This document shows, in pieces, positions 19,026 to 28,249 of a stretch of DNA of 64,000 nt. The stretch is from contig NZ_LIGE01000015.1 in NCBI RefSeq assembly GCF_001297015.1, forward strand, positions 62,001-126,000. The letters run 5' to 3'. Source of the DNA: Pseudomonas sp. RIT-PI-r. Lineage in GTDB: Bacteria > Pseudomonadota > Gammaproteobacteria > Pseudomonadales > Pseudomonadaceae. The position numbers and the translations under genes were made by a program. How positions within the stretch are numbered: the stretch's first letter is position 1; every line of letters begins with the position of its first letter. The notes under the pieces are model-generated. The model was not told the DNA's origin and searched no databases. It saw only the letters and a list, made by a program, of their open reading frames with translations.

Positions 19026-19619
19026 ATGAGTGCCAACCCTCGCGTTGCCGATTACGCCATTCACCCGCAATTCACCGACCGCTGGTCACCACGCGCCTTC
19101 ACCGGTGAAGCGATCGCCGAAGAAACCTTGCTGAGTTTCTTCGAAGCCGCACGCTGGGCACCGTCGGCGTACAACTCGCAGCCATGGCGTTTCCTTTATG
19201 CGCGTCGCGATACGCCGAACTGGCAGCGTTACCTGGGTCTGCTCAATGAATTCAACCGCAACTGGGCGCAGCATGCGTCGGCGCTGGTGATCGTGATTTC
19301 GAAAACCACCTTCACCGCACCGGGTGCCAGCGAAGAAACTCCAGCGCTGTGGCACACGTTTGATACCGGTTCGGCATGGGGCCATCTGGCGCTGCAGGCG
19401 AGCATCAGCGGCTGGCACACTCACGGTATGGCTGGTTTCGATCAGGAACTGACCCGCAAGGAGCTGAACATTCCAGAAGGTTATGCGCTGCATGCTGCCG
19501 TGGCCGTTGGCAAACTGGGCGACAAGGCAACGCTGGCTGAATACCTGCAAGCCCGTGAAGAGCCAAGCCCGCGCCGTCCGCTGAACGAGCTGGCGGCCGA
19601 AGGCGACTTCACCCTCTGA
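19026..19619 (+). CDS. Nitroreductase family protein
   Basis: A 197-aa FMN-dependent nitroreductase-fold protein. The conserved segment FFEAARWAPSAYNSQPWRF lies near residues 39-57, and a C-terminal GEEP-like loop region is present. The physiological substrate is unknown; family members reduce nitro compounds, quinones or dehalogenate. The ATG at 19026 is preferred to the longer frame from 18918 because the latter lies inside the divergent promoter region. Confidence 0.85.
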   Translation: MSANPRVADYAIHPQFTDRWSPRAFTGEAIAEETLLSFFEAARWAPSAYNSQPWRFLYARRDTPNWQRYLGLLNEFNRNWAQHASALVIVISKTTFTAPGASEETPALWHTFDTGSAWGHLALQASISGWHTHGMAGFDQELTRKELNIPEGYALHAAVAVGKLGDKATLAEYLQAREEPSPRRPLNELAAEGDFTL

Positions 19620-19637
19620 GCCACAGCGCAAAACCAC

Positions 19638-19727
19638 TGTAGGAGTGAGCCTGCTCGCGATGAGGCCGTGTCAGTCAACATTAATGCTGTCTGATACACC
19701 GCTATCGCGAGCAGGCTCACTCCTACA
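19638..19727. repeat. REP/REPIN inverted repeat, family B
   Basis: Facing copies of TGTAGGAGTGAGCCTGCTCG and its complement lie between convergent genes. Confidence 0.9.
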
Positions 19728-19742
19728 TTTTTTACCGCCGTG

Positions 19743-20675
19743 TCAGTAGCCGCGATTGAAATCCACTTCCCCGCGCAACGCTTCACCCGCCTGATACGCC
19801 TTCAGGTTCTCGACAAACAGCTGCACCATCAACGCCGGTGACGTCGGTGCCGAGCTGTGCCCGGTCAGCAGCAAGCCCCACGCCGTCCAGAACGGATGCC
19901 GTTGCGGCAGTGGTTCCTGACGGCAGACATCGATCACCGCGCCGGCCAGATGCCCTTCTTTCAGCGCGTCTACCAGATCCGCATCGACCACCGCGACACC
20001 GCGCCCGGCATTGATGAACAACCCGGTCGGTTTGAATTGCTTGAACAGCGCTGCGTCGTAGATATCGTGGGTGTGCTCGGTGTTCGGCAGCAGATTGACC
20101 ACGTAATCCACCTCGCCGACCAGTCGTGGCAGATCCGCCATCGAACCGACCTCGACAAACGGCGCCTGCTCGCGGGCACTGCTGGCGATGCCGTACAGCT
20201 CAACGCCGAACGGTCGCAGGAATTGCGCCACGCTCTGGCCGATGTCGCCCGTACCGACGATCAGCACTTTGCGCCCGACCAGACTCTGGCCGCTGCGGTT
20301 GTCCCATTTACGCTCGACCTGACTGACCAGCCGCGCCAGTACTTCGCGCTCATGGCCAAGGATGTAAGTGAGGACGTATTCAGCCATGACCTGACCAAAA
20401 ATCCCCACCGCCCGGGTCAAGCGATAATCACGGCGCAAGCCATCGGCGAGCAGCGGCGTGATGCCGGCCCAGGTCGACTGCAGCCATTGCGGTTGATGGC
20501 CCTGACGCAGCAGGGTCGCCAGTAGATCCGGCTGCCCCAGCCACACTGGGCAGTCGGCCGCCTGACGGGCCAGTTCGGCAGAGTCGCCACTGGTCAGCAC
20601 TTCGAGTTCCGGCACTGCCTGACGCAGCAGTCGGGCGTATATCGCGTGGTCGTGTTCAGCAATCAGAACGCGCAT
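19743..20675 (-). CDS. D-2-hydroxyacid dehydrogenase, GhrA-like
   Basis: A 310-aa NAD(P)-dependent dehydrogenase resembling glyoxylate/hydroxypyruvate reductase A. The nucleotide-binding motif VLIVGTGDIGQSVAQFL lies near residues 137-153, FINAGRGVAVVD carries the catalytic Arg region (about 225), and GHSSAPTSP (about 276-284) carries the His. The ATG at 20675 with an AAAGG 7 bases upstream is used over an in-frame TTG at 20681. It acts in the cytosol. Confidence 0.85.
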   Translation of the reverse strand: MRVLIAEHDHAIYARLLRQAVPELEVLTSGDSAELARQAADCPVWLGQPDLLATLLRQGHQPQWLQSTWAGITPLLADGLRRDYRLTRAVGIFGQVMAEYVLTYILGHEREVLARLVSQVERKWDNRSGQSLVGRKVLIVGTGDIGQSVAQFLRPFGVELYGIASSAREQAPFVEVGSMADLPRLVGEVDYVVNLLPNTEHTHDIYDAALFKQFKPTGLFINAGRGVAVVDADLVDALKEGHLAGAVIDVCRQEPLPQRHPFWTAWGLLLTGHSSAPTSPALMVQLFVENLKAYQAGEALRGEVDFNRGY

Positions 20676-20780
20676 CTTCAAACCTTTCGCAAACCGTGCA
20701 GACGGCCACCGGATTCAGGGCGGCCATCGCGGTAAAAACAGTTCCAGGGTTAACCAAGGCCCAGAACAGGGCCTTGCAGA

Positions 20781-21074
20781 TCAGACCGGATCGTTGCGTC
20801 GCAGCAACTCTTCGGGCAAGTGTTCGATGTACTCGTCCTCGGCGGGCGGCATTTGCAGGTGATAACCCTGCTTGTCAAGGTTTTCGAGGACCACGACGAT
20901 GTCTTCGCTGGCCAGTTTGCGCTCGGGCGAAAGCACCAGATCGAACGAATGTTTCGGTTTGCCGAAGGCCAGCATCAGCGCTTCCGGCACGCGTTCCAGC
21001 GCGTCACTTTTGAGCACGTAAAGGTACATGCCGCTGCGCTTGGAGCTTTGGTAGATGGAGCAAATACGTTTCAA
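20781..21074 (-). CDS. ycgL: YcgL domain-containing protein
   Basis: A 97-aa protein matching the YcgL family ([20 protein letters not shown]), a small fold of unknown biochemical function. It usually sits beside rnd, as here, where the rnd stop overlaps its start by four bases. Translational coupling with RNase D is therefore likely. Confidence 0.9.
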   Translation of the reverse strand: MKRICSIYQSSKRSGMYLYVLKSDALERVPEALMLAFGKPKHSFDLVLSPERKLASEDIVVVLENLDKQGYHLQMPPAEDEYIEHLPEELLRRNDPV

Positions 21075-22204
21075 GGCTGTTCTCCGGCGGTGGCCAGGCT
21101 GTCGAGCAGCTTCTGACCCATGAGTTCGCGGCGCCAGCCACGCAACGACTCAGGCAATTGGTAAGGACCCTCGGGGTAGCCGCTTTTGACCAGGGCTTCG
21201 AGGGTTTTCTTGCGCAGCATCAGCTCCGGCGCGATGTCGAGTCGCTCAGCTTCGGCCTGACCGAGGGCGCGCAGTTGTTTGATCAACGCGGCGGCTTCGA
21301 TCGGCAATGGCTCCGGCACGGCAGGCGGCCATTGATCAGGCCCCACACTGCCAGAGCGCTTGATCAGATCAAGCAGAAACTGGCCGTCCTGACGCACGGT
21401 ACGCGGGTGCATGTCTTCGATTTTGCCCAGTGCAGCAATGTTGTCCGGTTGCGTGCGCGCCAACGGCCACAGCGAATGTTCGCGGACGATACGGTTGCGC
21501 GGCAGATCACGGGCGCGTGCTTCGGTTTCACGCCAGGCGCACAGTTCACGCAGGACGGCGAGTTGCGCACGAGAGAGTTTCCACGCCAGTTTGGCCTCGC
21601 GGTAAACCTCGTACGGATCGGTTTCGCGGCGCAGGTTGGCGACCAGTTCGGCGCCGTCCTCCAGCACCCAGGCAAATTTGTCGTCGGACAGTTTCGGACG
21701 CAGTTGTACGAAAACTTCCGCCAGATGCACGGCATCTTCAGCGGCGTAGCTGATTTGCGTCTCGGACAACGGCCGCTGCAACCAGTCGGAACGGGTTTCG
21801 CCTTTCGGCAGTTCGATGCCGAGTACATTTTGTACCAGCCGTGAATAACCCATCGAAAAACCGAGGTTGAGATAGGCGGCGGCCAGTTGCGTATCAAACA
21901 GCGGCGCCGGCAAGCTGCCGGTCAGGCGCAACAGCACTTCGAGGTCTTCGCTGCAGGCGTGCAGGACTTTGAGCACCGCCGGGTTTTCCAGCAACGCGGC
22001 CAATGGCTGCCAGGCGTTGATGGTCAGCGGATCGATCAGGTAAGCGCGTTTGCCGTCGCCGACCTGCAGCAGGCCGGCAATCGGGTAGAAGGTGTCGACC
22101 CGCATGAATTCGGTGTCGAGGGCAACGAAAGGCAACTGCTGCCACTCGGCGCAAAACTGCGCGAGGCTATCGTTGTCGCGAATCCAGTGAATATCGATGG
22201 CCAC
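21071..22204 (-). CDS. rnd: Ribonuclease D
   Basis: A 377-aa 3'-5' exoribonuclease trimming tRNA and other small RNA 3' ends. The DEDD exonuclease signatures are [14 protein letters not shown] (near 27-40), a central [10 protein letters not shown] and [12 protein letters not shown]; two HRDC-type helical regions follow. The start is the GTG at 22204 ([16 protein letters not shown]) with a GGGAG just upstream; the frame opens far upstream but without coding character. It is first gene of an rnd-ycgL operon. Confidence 0.92.
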   Translation of the reverse strand: MAIDIHWIRDNDSLAQFCAEWQQLPFVALDTEFMRVDTFYPIAGLLQVGDGKRAYLIDPLTINAWQPLAALLENPAVLKVLHACSEDLEVLLRLTGSLPAPLFDTQLAAAYLNLGFSMGYSRLVQNVLGIELPKGETRSDWLQRPLSETQISYAAEDAVHLAEVFVQLRPKLSDDKFAWVLEDGAELVANLRRETDPYEVYREAKLAWKLSRAQLAVLRELCAWRETEARARDLPRNRIVREHSLWPLARTQPDNIAALGKIEDMHPRTVRQDGQFLLDLIKRSGSVGPDQWPPAVPEPLPIEAAALIKQLRALGQAEAERLDIAPELMLRKKTLEALVKSGYPEGPYQLPESLRGWRRELMGQKLLDSLATAGEQP

Positions 22205-22359
22205 ACGGCTCTCCCTTGAAGAATGGCGCGCAGTATATATCGCCGTTGGCGATTTACGCGCCTGCGAAGGGCAAGAGCTGTAACGAAATGTCCTGCCAAT
22301 TGGCAAGAATAGTCTGACAAAGCAAACAGATGTGCCCGTCATCTGTGGGAGGGTGACGG

Positions 22360-24009
22360 TCAGTCTTTGGCCAGGACGCCGTCGATCACGGCGCCACGGC
22401 AGCCGGCGAACATGTCCAGACCCGGCTGATACACCGAGCTTTTCACTTCCAGCAGACCGAGCATCGAGTGGAACAGGTTGTCCTGACTCAGCGGCTTGTC
22501 GCGACTCATTTGCAGGCAATGGGTATCGACTGAGTAAGCCTTTTGATAGTTGTCAGAGAACCACGCCAGCATCGCTACGTGTTTCTGTTGCTCCGGCGCC
22601 AGCATATAAGGCGTGCCATGCAGGAACAGGTTGTACTCACCCAGCGATTCGCCGTGATCCGACAGGTACAGCATGGCGGTATCGACTTTGTCCTGATTGC
22701 TGCGCAAGACATCTATCAGGCTCGACAGCACTTGGTCGGTATAGACCAGCGTGTTGTCGTAACCGTTGACGATACTTTCGCGGCTGCAATTGTTCAGTGC
22801 ATTACTTTCACAAACCGGCGTGAAGTGCTCGTACTCCTTGGGATAGCGCTTGAAGTATTCCGGGCCGTGACTGCCCATCTGGTGCAGAACCAGAACGGTG
22901 TCCTTGTCCAGGTGATCGATAAAGCTTTGCAGGCCCTGCAAGAGGATCTCGTCGCGGCATTCGCTGTTGGCGCACAGTGTCGGATCCTTCAAGTTGCTGA
23001 CATCCTGAACCGTCACACGATCACAGGTGCCTTTACAGCCGGACTGGTTGTCACGCCAGATCACGTCAATACCCGCACGTTTGAGCACATCCAGCAGGCC
23101 TTCTTCGTTCTTCGCCTTGCTGGCGTCGTAATCCTTGCGGCCCATGTTGGAAAACATGCACGGCACCGATACGGCCGTTTCAGTGCCGCAGGAGTGCACA
23201 TCGGTAAAGGCAATCAGCCCGGCTTCCTTGTCGAGTTTGGGCGTGGTATCGCGGTCGTAACCGAGGATGCCGAAGTTCTCGGCACGGGCACTTTCGCCCA
23301 CCACCAATACAGTCAGGGATTTGCGCGGCTGAAGTTTCACAGCGGCATTGCGCTGTGCGTCTTCACCGATCTTGACGAAGGGTTGCTGCGCCGAGACCAC
23401 CTGCTCACGCAGATAACCGACCGAGGCGCCGATGTAATTGCTCGGCACCAACATCAAACGAATTTCGTGGTGATTGCGAAACAATGAAGACAGGCCCTGA
23501 TAGTTAGCCAATGCCACGCCACCCATCACCGCTGCCGACGCCACACTCACGATAACTTTACTGAACAACTCGCGGTGCCAGCGACGGTAGTTGACCGGCA
23601 TCTTCCAAAGCAACAACGACGGCAAAACACCTAACAATAAAATATAAGCAAACAACTTTAACGACAGCAGATCGCGGACTTCCGTCGCATTGGTTTCGGC
23701 AAAGTTACGAAACATGCCCGCATCAATCATCACGCCATATTGGCTCATGAAATAAGCCACGCCGGCGCTGATCATGAATATCAGCATCAAGACCGGTTTA
23801 AGCAGCGGACGGAACGCCAGAAACGTCAGCACAATGTTAAAAGCCGCGAAGATCATCACCCCAAAAGCCACGCGCATGGCGACGCCGTTGCCATCGGCTG
23901 CGGTGATGTCAAACAGGTGCTGCCAGAGCACGGCATTGAAGCCGGTCAAAAGAAAGGCACTGGCAATCAACGTCACCCATTCCGGGCGCACGGCTTTTAA
24001 CTTCAACAT
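22360..24009 (-). CDS. eptA: Phosphoethanolamine transferase EptA, lipid A modification
   Basis: A 549-aa inner-membrane enzyme that transfers phosphoethanolamine to lipid A, lowering affinity for polymyxin-type peptides. Five N-terminal membrane segments (about residues 10-190) precede a periplasmic sulfatase-fold domain. The nucleophile threonine lies in SCGTETAVSVPCMFS (about 268-282), and zinc ligands in VVGESARAENFG, HQMGSHGPEY and LSDHGESLGE. The ATG at 24009 is preferred; the open frame extends into an AT-rich promoter region. No PmrA box could be recognised upstream. Confidence 0.92.
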   Translation of the reverse strand: MLKLKAVRPEWVTLIASAFLLTGFNAVLWQHLFDITAADGNGVAMRVAFGVMIFAAFNIVLTFLAFRPLLKPVLMLIFMISAGVAYFMSQYGVMIDAGMFRNFAETNATEVRDLLSLKLFAYILLLGVLPSLLLWKMPVNYRRWHRELFSKVIVSVASAAVMGGVALANYQGLSSLFRNHHEIRLMLVPSNYIGASVGYLREQVVSAQQPFVKIGEDAQRNAAVKLQPRKSLTVLVVGESARAENFGILGYDRDTTPKLDKEAGLIAFTDVHSCGTETAVSVPCMFSNMGRKDYDASKAKNEEGLLDVLKRAGIDVIWRDNQSGCKGTCDRVTVQDVSNLKDPTLCANSECRDEILLQGLQSFIDHLDKDTVLVLHQMGSHGPEYFKRYPKEYEHFTPVCESNALNNCSRESIVNGYDNTLVYTDQVLSSLIDVLRSNQDKVDTAMLYLSDHGESLGEYNLFLHGTPYMLAPEQQKHVAMLAWFSDNYQKAYSVDTHCLQMSRDKPLSQDNLFHSMLGLLEVKSSVYQPGLDMFAGCRGAVIDGVLAKD

Positions 24010-24417
24010 AGAGAAGGGCAATTCCTGAAGAGAACAACCTTGGGTAATTATGAAAATTTCGTTTGTGAAAAAATCATTAACTAAGGCATGACAAACTTTA
24101 GGCAGGCAATCATCAATTTTTTGTGAAAAAGACGCCAACGATTAGTTGGCTTGCGGGAACTCCGTGAAACTTTGGAAGTATTTGAGAATGGTTCAGCTTT
24201 TATTCAGAAAATTTCCTCTGTGGGAGCGAGCCTGCTCGCGAAAGCGTCAGGTCAGTCGATATTTGCGGTGGCTGATACGCCGCTTTCGCGAGCAGGCTCG
24301 CTCCCACAGGTGTCTTGTTGGGTTATCGAGTTTTTAAATACTGCTCTGGATTTTCCGGTTTGCCCGCCACAAGTAGATCCGCGCCTAATCTCCAGCCCCT
24401 CGCTCAAAGGTCTGAAG
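24010..24417. other. Divergent intergenic region, AT-rich promoter side plus REP
   Basis: The 408 bases between eptA and the CynX-like transporter hold an AT-rich stretch (about 24010-24140), probably the eptA promoter, and a family-B REPIN at 24219-24309. No gene is evident. Confidence 0.6.
24219..24309. repeat. REP/REPIN inverted repeat, family B
   Basis: Facing CTGTGGGAGCGAGCCTGCTC and complement, about 90 bases in total. Confidence 0.9.
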
Positions 24418-25602
24418 ATGGAAAACTCCCGCGCCACCGCCCGCCCTGCCGTCTGGCTGATGCTTGTCATCGTTCTAGTCGCACTCAACCTGCGCCCTTC
24501 GATGGCGGCAGTCGGGCCGCTGCTGTCGGCGATTCGCGACGATATCCCATTGAGTTTCAGTCTCGCGTCATTGCTGACGATGCTGCCGGTGATGGCAATG
24601 GGACTGGCGATGTTTTACGGCATCGCTATCAGTCGGCGACTGGGCGAGCAGAGAACCGTCCTGCTGTCGCTGCTGATCATTGGATTGGCGACGTTATCGC
24701 GGCTGTTCATCGACTCTGCTGCCGAGCTGATTGTCAGCGCGGTGCTGGCCGGAATAGGCATCGCGCTGATTCAGGCGTTGATGCCGGCGCTGATCAAATC
24801 GCGTTTCCCGAATCACATGGCGGTGTGCATGGGGCTGTATGTCACGTCGATCATGGGCGGCGCAGCGCTTGCCGCGTCGTTCGCTCCGATGGTGATGGGG
24901 GTAACCGGAAATTGGCGCAGCGGTCTGGCCATCTGGGCGGTGCTCGCGTCGCTTGCGCTGGTGTTCTGGTGGTCGCAACGCCGCAGTCTGTCAGCAACTG
25001 CTGCAACAACGACAAGAAAAGATTCGTTCTACAACAATTCCCGCGCCTGGTTACTCGCGATCTTCTTCGGATTGGGCACGGCGTCCTACACCTGTGTGCT
25101 CGCCTGGCTCGCGCCGTACTACGTGGAAAAAGGCTGGAGCGAACAAAGCGCCGGGCTGTTGTTAGGATTTCTGACTGCCATGGAGGTGATTTCCGGTCTG
25201 GTGGTGCCCGCCATCGCCAATCGCAGCCGCGACCGGCGCTCCGTACTGACGGTGCTACTCGGCCTGATCATCGCCGGTTTCTGTGGGCTGATTCTGAGCC
25301 CGCAACACCTCAGCCTCTTCTGGCCATGCTTGTTGGGTCTAGGCATTGGCGGGCTGTTTCCAATGAGCCTGATCGTCTCGCTCGATCATCTCGATAACCC
25401 GCAGCGTGCCGGGGGCCTGACGGCTTTCGTGCAAGGCATCGGCTATATGATTGCCGGCCTCTCGCCGTTGATGGCCGGGATTGTTCGCGACCAACTGGGC
25501 AGTTTCGAATGGGCGTGGTGGTCGCTGACGGCGGTGATGGTGATCATGCTACTGATGGTGAGGCGCTTCGATCCCCGACATTACGCGCGACACTTTGGCT
25601 GA
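24418..25602 (+). CDS. CynX/NimT family MFS transporter
   Basis: A 394-aa major facilitator with about 12 hydrophobic segments. LVALNLRPSMAAVGPLL near residues 20-36 is the CynX/NimT (cyanate / 2-nitroimidazole transporter) signature. The ATG at 24418 (MENSRATARPAVWLML) places the first membrane segment near the N-terminus; the longer frame runs through a REP repeat. The substrate is unknown. No cyanase gene is near, so cyanate is not supported by context. Confidence 0.83.
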   Translation: MENSRATARPAVWLMLVIVLVALNLRPSMAAVGPLLSAIRDDIPLSFSLASLLTMLPVMAMGLAMFYGIAISRRLGEQRTVLLSLLIIGLATLSRLFIDSAAELIVSAVLAGIGIALIQALMPALIKSRFPNHMAVCMGLYVTSIMGGAALAASFAPMVMGVTGNWRSGLAIWAVLASLALVFWWSQRRSLSATAATTTRKDSFYNNSRAWLLAIFFGLGTASYTCVLAWLAPYYVEKGWSEQSAGLLLGFLTAMEVISGLVVPAIANRSRDRRSVLTVLLGLIIAGFCGLILSPQHLSLFWPCLLGLGIGGLFPMSLIVSLDHLDNPQRAGGLTAFVQGIGYMIAGLSPLMAGIVRDQLGSFEWAWWSLTAVMVIMLLMVRRFDPRHYARHFG

Positions 25603-25787
25603 TCTGACTGGAGGCTTCTGGCCATGTTTTAGCGCTTTGAAGGCAGACGTCGTGTTGCTAAAACTTTCTGTCCCACAACTGTCCGTGAAATGTCCTACAG
25701 GGCTTTGTCCTGGCACCATCGTTCCGTTAGGATCATTCGCACACGTTTGCGCGGATTCGGCGCAAGGAGCACAGCGAGACAGAACGG

Positions 25788-26723
25788 ATGCTGAACAGTA
25801 ACTTGCTACGAAAGCTCGACATGCAGGATCTCATGGTGTTTATCGCCGTGTATGAACAAAGCAGCGTCACCGATGTGTCGGAAACGCTATTTGTCAGCCA
25901 GTCGACCGTCAGTTACTGCCTGAAGAAACTGCGCACCAGTTTTGAAGACGAGTTGTTCATCAATACGCGTACAGGCATGCGCCCCACCTACAAGGCCAGC
26001 AGCATGTATGGCCATGTTCAGAAGATCCTCGAGAGCATCAACCTGTGCCACGCCGGCGCGCCGGCCTTCGATCCGACGCTTCAAGCTGTCACGTTCAATA
26101 TCTGTGCACCGGAATACTTCGAGCAATTGATCTTGCCGCGTCTGTTGAAACGTTTCGACTTCGACGATTTGCCGGTGATGGTCAACATGCACAAGTTTGA
26201 AACCGACGTGCCGGCCGACGAGTTGCGCGATGGCAGCCTTGATCTGGTGATCAGCTTCGGGCCGAACTTCCATCGCAATCACACCGATCTCAAGTCACGC
26301 ATGCTGCTTGAGGACGATCTGGTCTGTGTGTTCGACAAGCGCGCCACCCCACTGGAGCCGCGCCTGAGCCTGCAGGCGTTCACCGAACGCCGACATGTGT
26401 TCCCGACGCCGTGGACATCGACCACCAACATGGTCGATGGCTGGTTGGCGCGACAGGCGCAGAAGCGCCAGATCGTCGCGCGTTCGAACAGCTACAGCGC
26501 GGCGTTGAAAATGATCACCGGCACCGACTTCATCCTCACCCTCCCCCGGCGCATCCAGCGTCTACTGACCAACGAAGCGGTGTTTAACCATTGTGAGGCG
26601 CCGAACGGCTTGCCGGGGTTCACGCTCGACATGCAATGGAGCCAGAACGCCGATCAGGACAGCGCCAACGTCTGGCTGCGCGAGCAGGTGATCAAGGTGT
26701 GCAGCGAACTGCAAGACGCCTGA
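25788..26723 (+). CDS. LysR-family regulator, NodD-like HTH
   Basis: A 311-aa LTTR. The N-terminal HTH (LMVFIAVYEQSSVTDVSETL, then VSQSTVSYCLKKLR) is followed by the effector domain (about residues 90-305). It is same-strand downstream of the CynX-like transporter by 185 bases and converges with the CHMI gene, leaving only three bases between the two coding regions. The regulated target is not evident. Confidence 0.87.
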   Translation: MLNSNLLRKLDMQDLMVFIAVYEQSSVTDVSETLFVSQSTVSYCLKKLRTSFEDELFINTRTGMRPTYKASSMYGHVQKILESINLCHAGAPAFDPTLQAVTFNICAPEYFEQLILPRLLKRFDFDDLPVMVNMHKFETDVPADELRDGSLDLVISFGPNFHRNHTDLKSRMLLEDDLVCVFDKRATPLEPRLSLQAFTERRHVFPTPWTSTTNMVDGWLARQAQKRQIVARSNSYSAALKMITGTDFILTLPRRIQRLLTNEAVFNHCEAPNGLPGFTLDMQWSQNADQDSANVWLREQVIKVCSELQDA

Positions 26724-26726
26724 GTC

Positions 26727-27092
26727 CTACACGCTGATCGCGGCTTTGCTGTAGGACTCGCGATCAATGTCGACCAATTCGACACACAACTGCACTTCGA
26801 CCCCGGCCGGCCACTCGCACAGATCCTGCAACACCGCCAGCAAGCTTTGCGACAGTTGCTTTTTGGTCTCCGGCGAACGCCCGCTGAGCAGCGCCAGCTT
26901 CACGTAAATGAAGGCGCGTTCGCTCATGGCGGTGCCAACCTTGAAGGTCTCGACCTTGACTGCGCGGCTTTTGATATCGAACTCCGCTGCAAACTGACCG
27001 GATCCCACCAATGTATTGTTGAGCCGGATCAACGCAACATCGGCGTTCAACTGCGGCAGGTTGGCGGTGTATTCCATGTGCAGGTGTGGCAT
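26727..27092 (-). CDS. 5-carboxymethyl-2-hydroxymuconate delta-isomerase-like
   Basis: A 121-aa protein of the tautomerase superfamily (CHMI). The start MPHLHMEYTANL provides the catalytic N-terminal Pro1 after Met removal. Family members (HpaF/HpcD) isomerise an intermediate of homoprotocatechuate catabolism. No other hpa genes are close, so it may be an orphan or serve another tautomerisation. Confidence 0.82.
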   Translation of the reverse strand: MPHLHMEYTANLPQLNADVALIRLNNTLVGSGQFAAEFDIKSRAVKVETFKVGTAMSERAFIYVKLALLSGRSPETKKQLSQSLLAVLQDLCEWPAGVEVQLCVELVDIDRESYSKAAISV

Positions 27093-27157
27093 CGGGAGGC
27101 TCCAGTCAGTCAGCGTAAAGTTCGTACATATACCACAAGCGGCTCAGCGCATATCCC

Positions 27158-27245
27158 CGTAGAAGCTGTCGAGTGAAACGAGGCTGCGATCTTTTGATCT
27201 TGAGATTCAAAGATCAAAAGATCGCAGCGTGCCGCAGCTCCTACA
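27158..27245. repeat. REP/REPIN inverted repeat, family A, diverged
   Basis: Facing GGCTGCGATCTTTTGATC and CAAAAGATCGCAG units with a short AT spacer. The outer CTGTAGGAGC arms are imperfect. Confidence 0.8.
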
Positions 27246-27256
27246 GAGGGTGTTGA

Positions 27257-28177
27257 TCAGGACGGGGTCACCGGTCGTTCGCTCATGAACTGCTCCAGCC
27301 TTGAGCGCAACCAACGCTCGGCCGGATCGCTATCGACATGACTGAGCCAGACCATCGACAAGTCCAGCGTCGGCGTCTTGAACGGAAACGGTTCCTTGAA
27401 CAGCAACCCGGAAGTCGCCATGGCCGCTGCGGTGTAATCCGGCAGGCTGGCGATCAAGTCAGTGCCAGCCAGCAGCGCCGGCAATGCGCTGTATTGCGGG
27501 ACTGACAGGACAACCTGGCGGGCGCGCCCCAACTCCGCCAGCCACTCGTCAGCGAAACCGCTGACATTCGCCGTGTGCGAAACCAGCACGTGTGGCCGTG
27601 CGCAATATTCATCAAGGGTCAACGGTGTATCGGACGCATCCGCGCGCAGGATGCTCGGCTGAATGTGCCGCAGCAGTTTGCGTTTGGCATTGGCCGGCAG
27701 GCCACGGGTCTGGCTGATGCCGACAGTAATGTCACCAGCGGCGAGCAAATCGGGAATCCGCCAGTAATCGACATGCTGCACCACAAACACCACGTTTGGC
27801 GCTTCCTGGCGCAACGCGCGCAACAGCGGCGGCAGCAAACCGAATTCGACGTCATCGGACAGACCGATGCGAAAAGTCATGGTGCTGACGGCCGGATCGA
27901 AATCGCGGGTCAGGCTCAGCGCCACTGACAGGGAGTCCAGCGCGGGCTTGAGGTGGCGGAAGATATCTTCGGCCCGGGCGGTCGGCTCCATGCGATGGCC
28001 GACGCGGATGAACAGCGGATCGTTGAGCATCGTGCGCAAGCGGTTGAGCGCCGAACTGATGGTCGGCTGCCCGAGAAACAACTTCTCCGCCGCCCGGGTC
28101 ACGTTGCGCTCTAGCATCAAGGTCTCGAACACCACCATCAGGTTGATGTCGGCCTTGCGTAGTTCATTGCGGTTCAT
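27257..28177 (-). CDS. LysR-family regulator
   Basis: A 306-aa LTTR starting MNRNELRKADINLMVVFETL, with recognition helix GQPTISSALNRLRTM (about residues 38-52) and an effector-binding domain. The ATG at 28177 is chosen; the upstream open frame adds 18 residues without HTH homology. It lies downstream of the surface-glycan cassette on the same strand. Its target is unknown. Confidence 0.86.
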   Translation of the reverse strand: MNRNELRKADINLMVVFETLMLERNVTRAAEKLFLGQPTISSALNRLRTMLNDPLFIRVGHRMEPTARAEDIFRHLKPALDSLSVALSLTRDFDPAVSTMTFRIGLSDDVEFGLLPPLLRALRQEAPNVVFVVQHVDYWRIPDLLAAGDITVGISQTRGLPANAKRKLLRHIQPSILRADASDTPLTLDEYCARPHVLVSHTANVSGFADEWLAELGRARQVVLSVPQYSALPALLAGTDLIASLPDYTAAAMATSGLLFKEPFPFKTPTLDLSMVWLSHVDSDPAERWLRSRLEQFMSERPVTPS

Positions 28178-28249
28178 CCATTGCCCCCCGATCCCCTGAC
28201 TGAAGGGCAGTGTAGAAAGGTCCGCCGACAACGTCTATGCGGACACGGC

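Noticed and set aside
24010..24140. PmrA box before eptA
   Set aside because: Only a poor CTTAG-TTAATG resemblance; not enough for a call.
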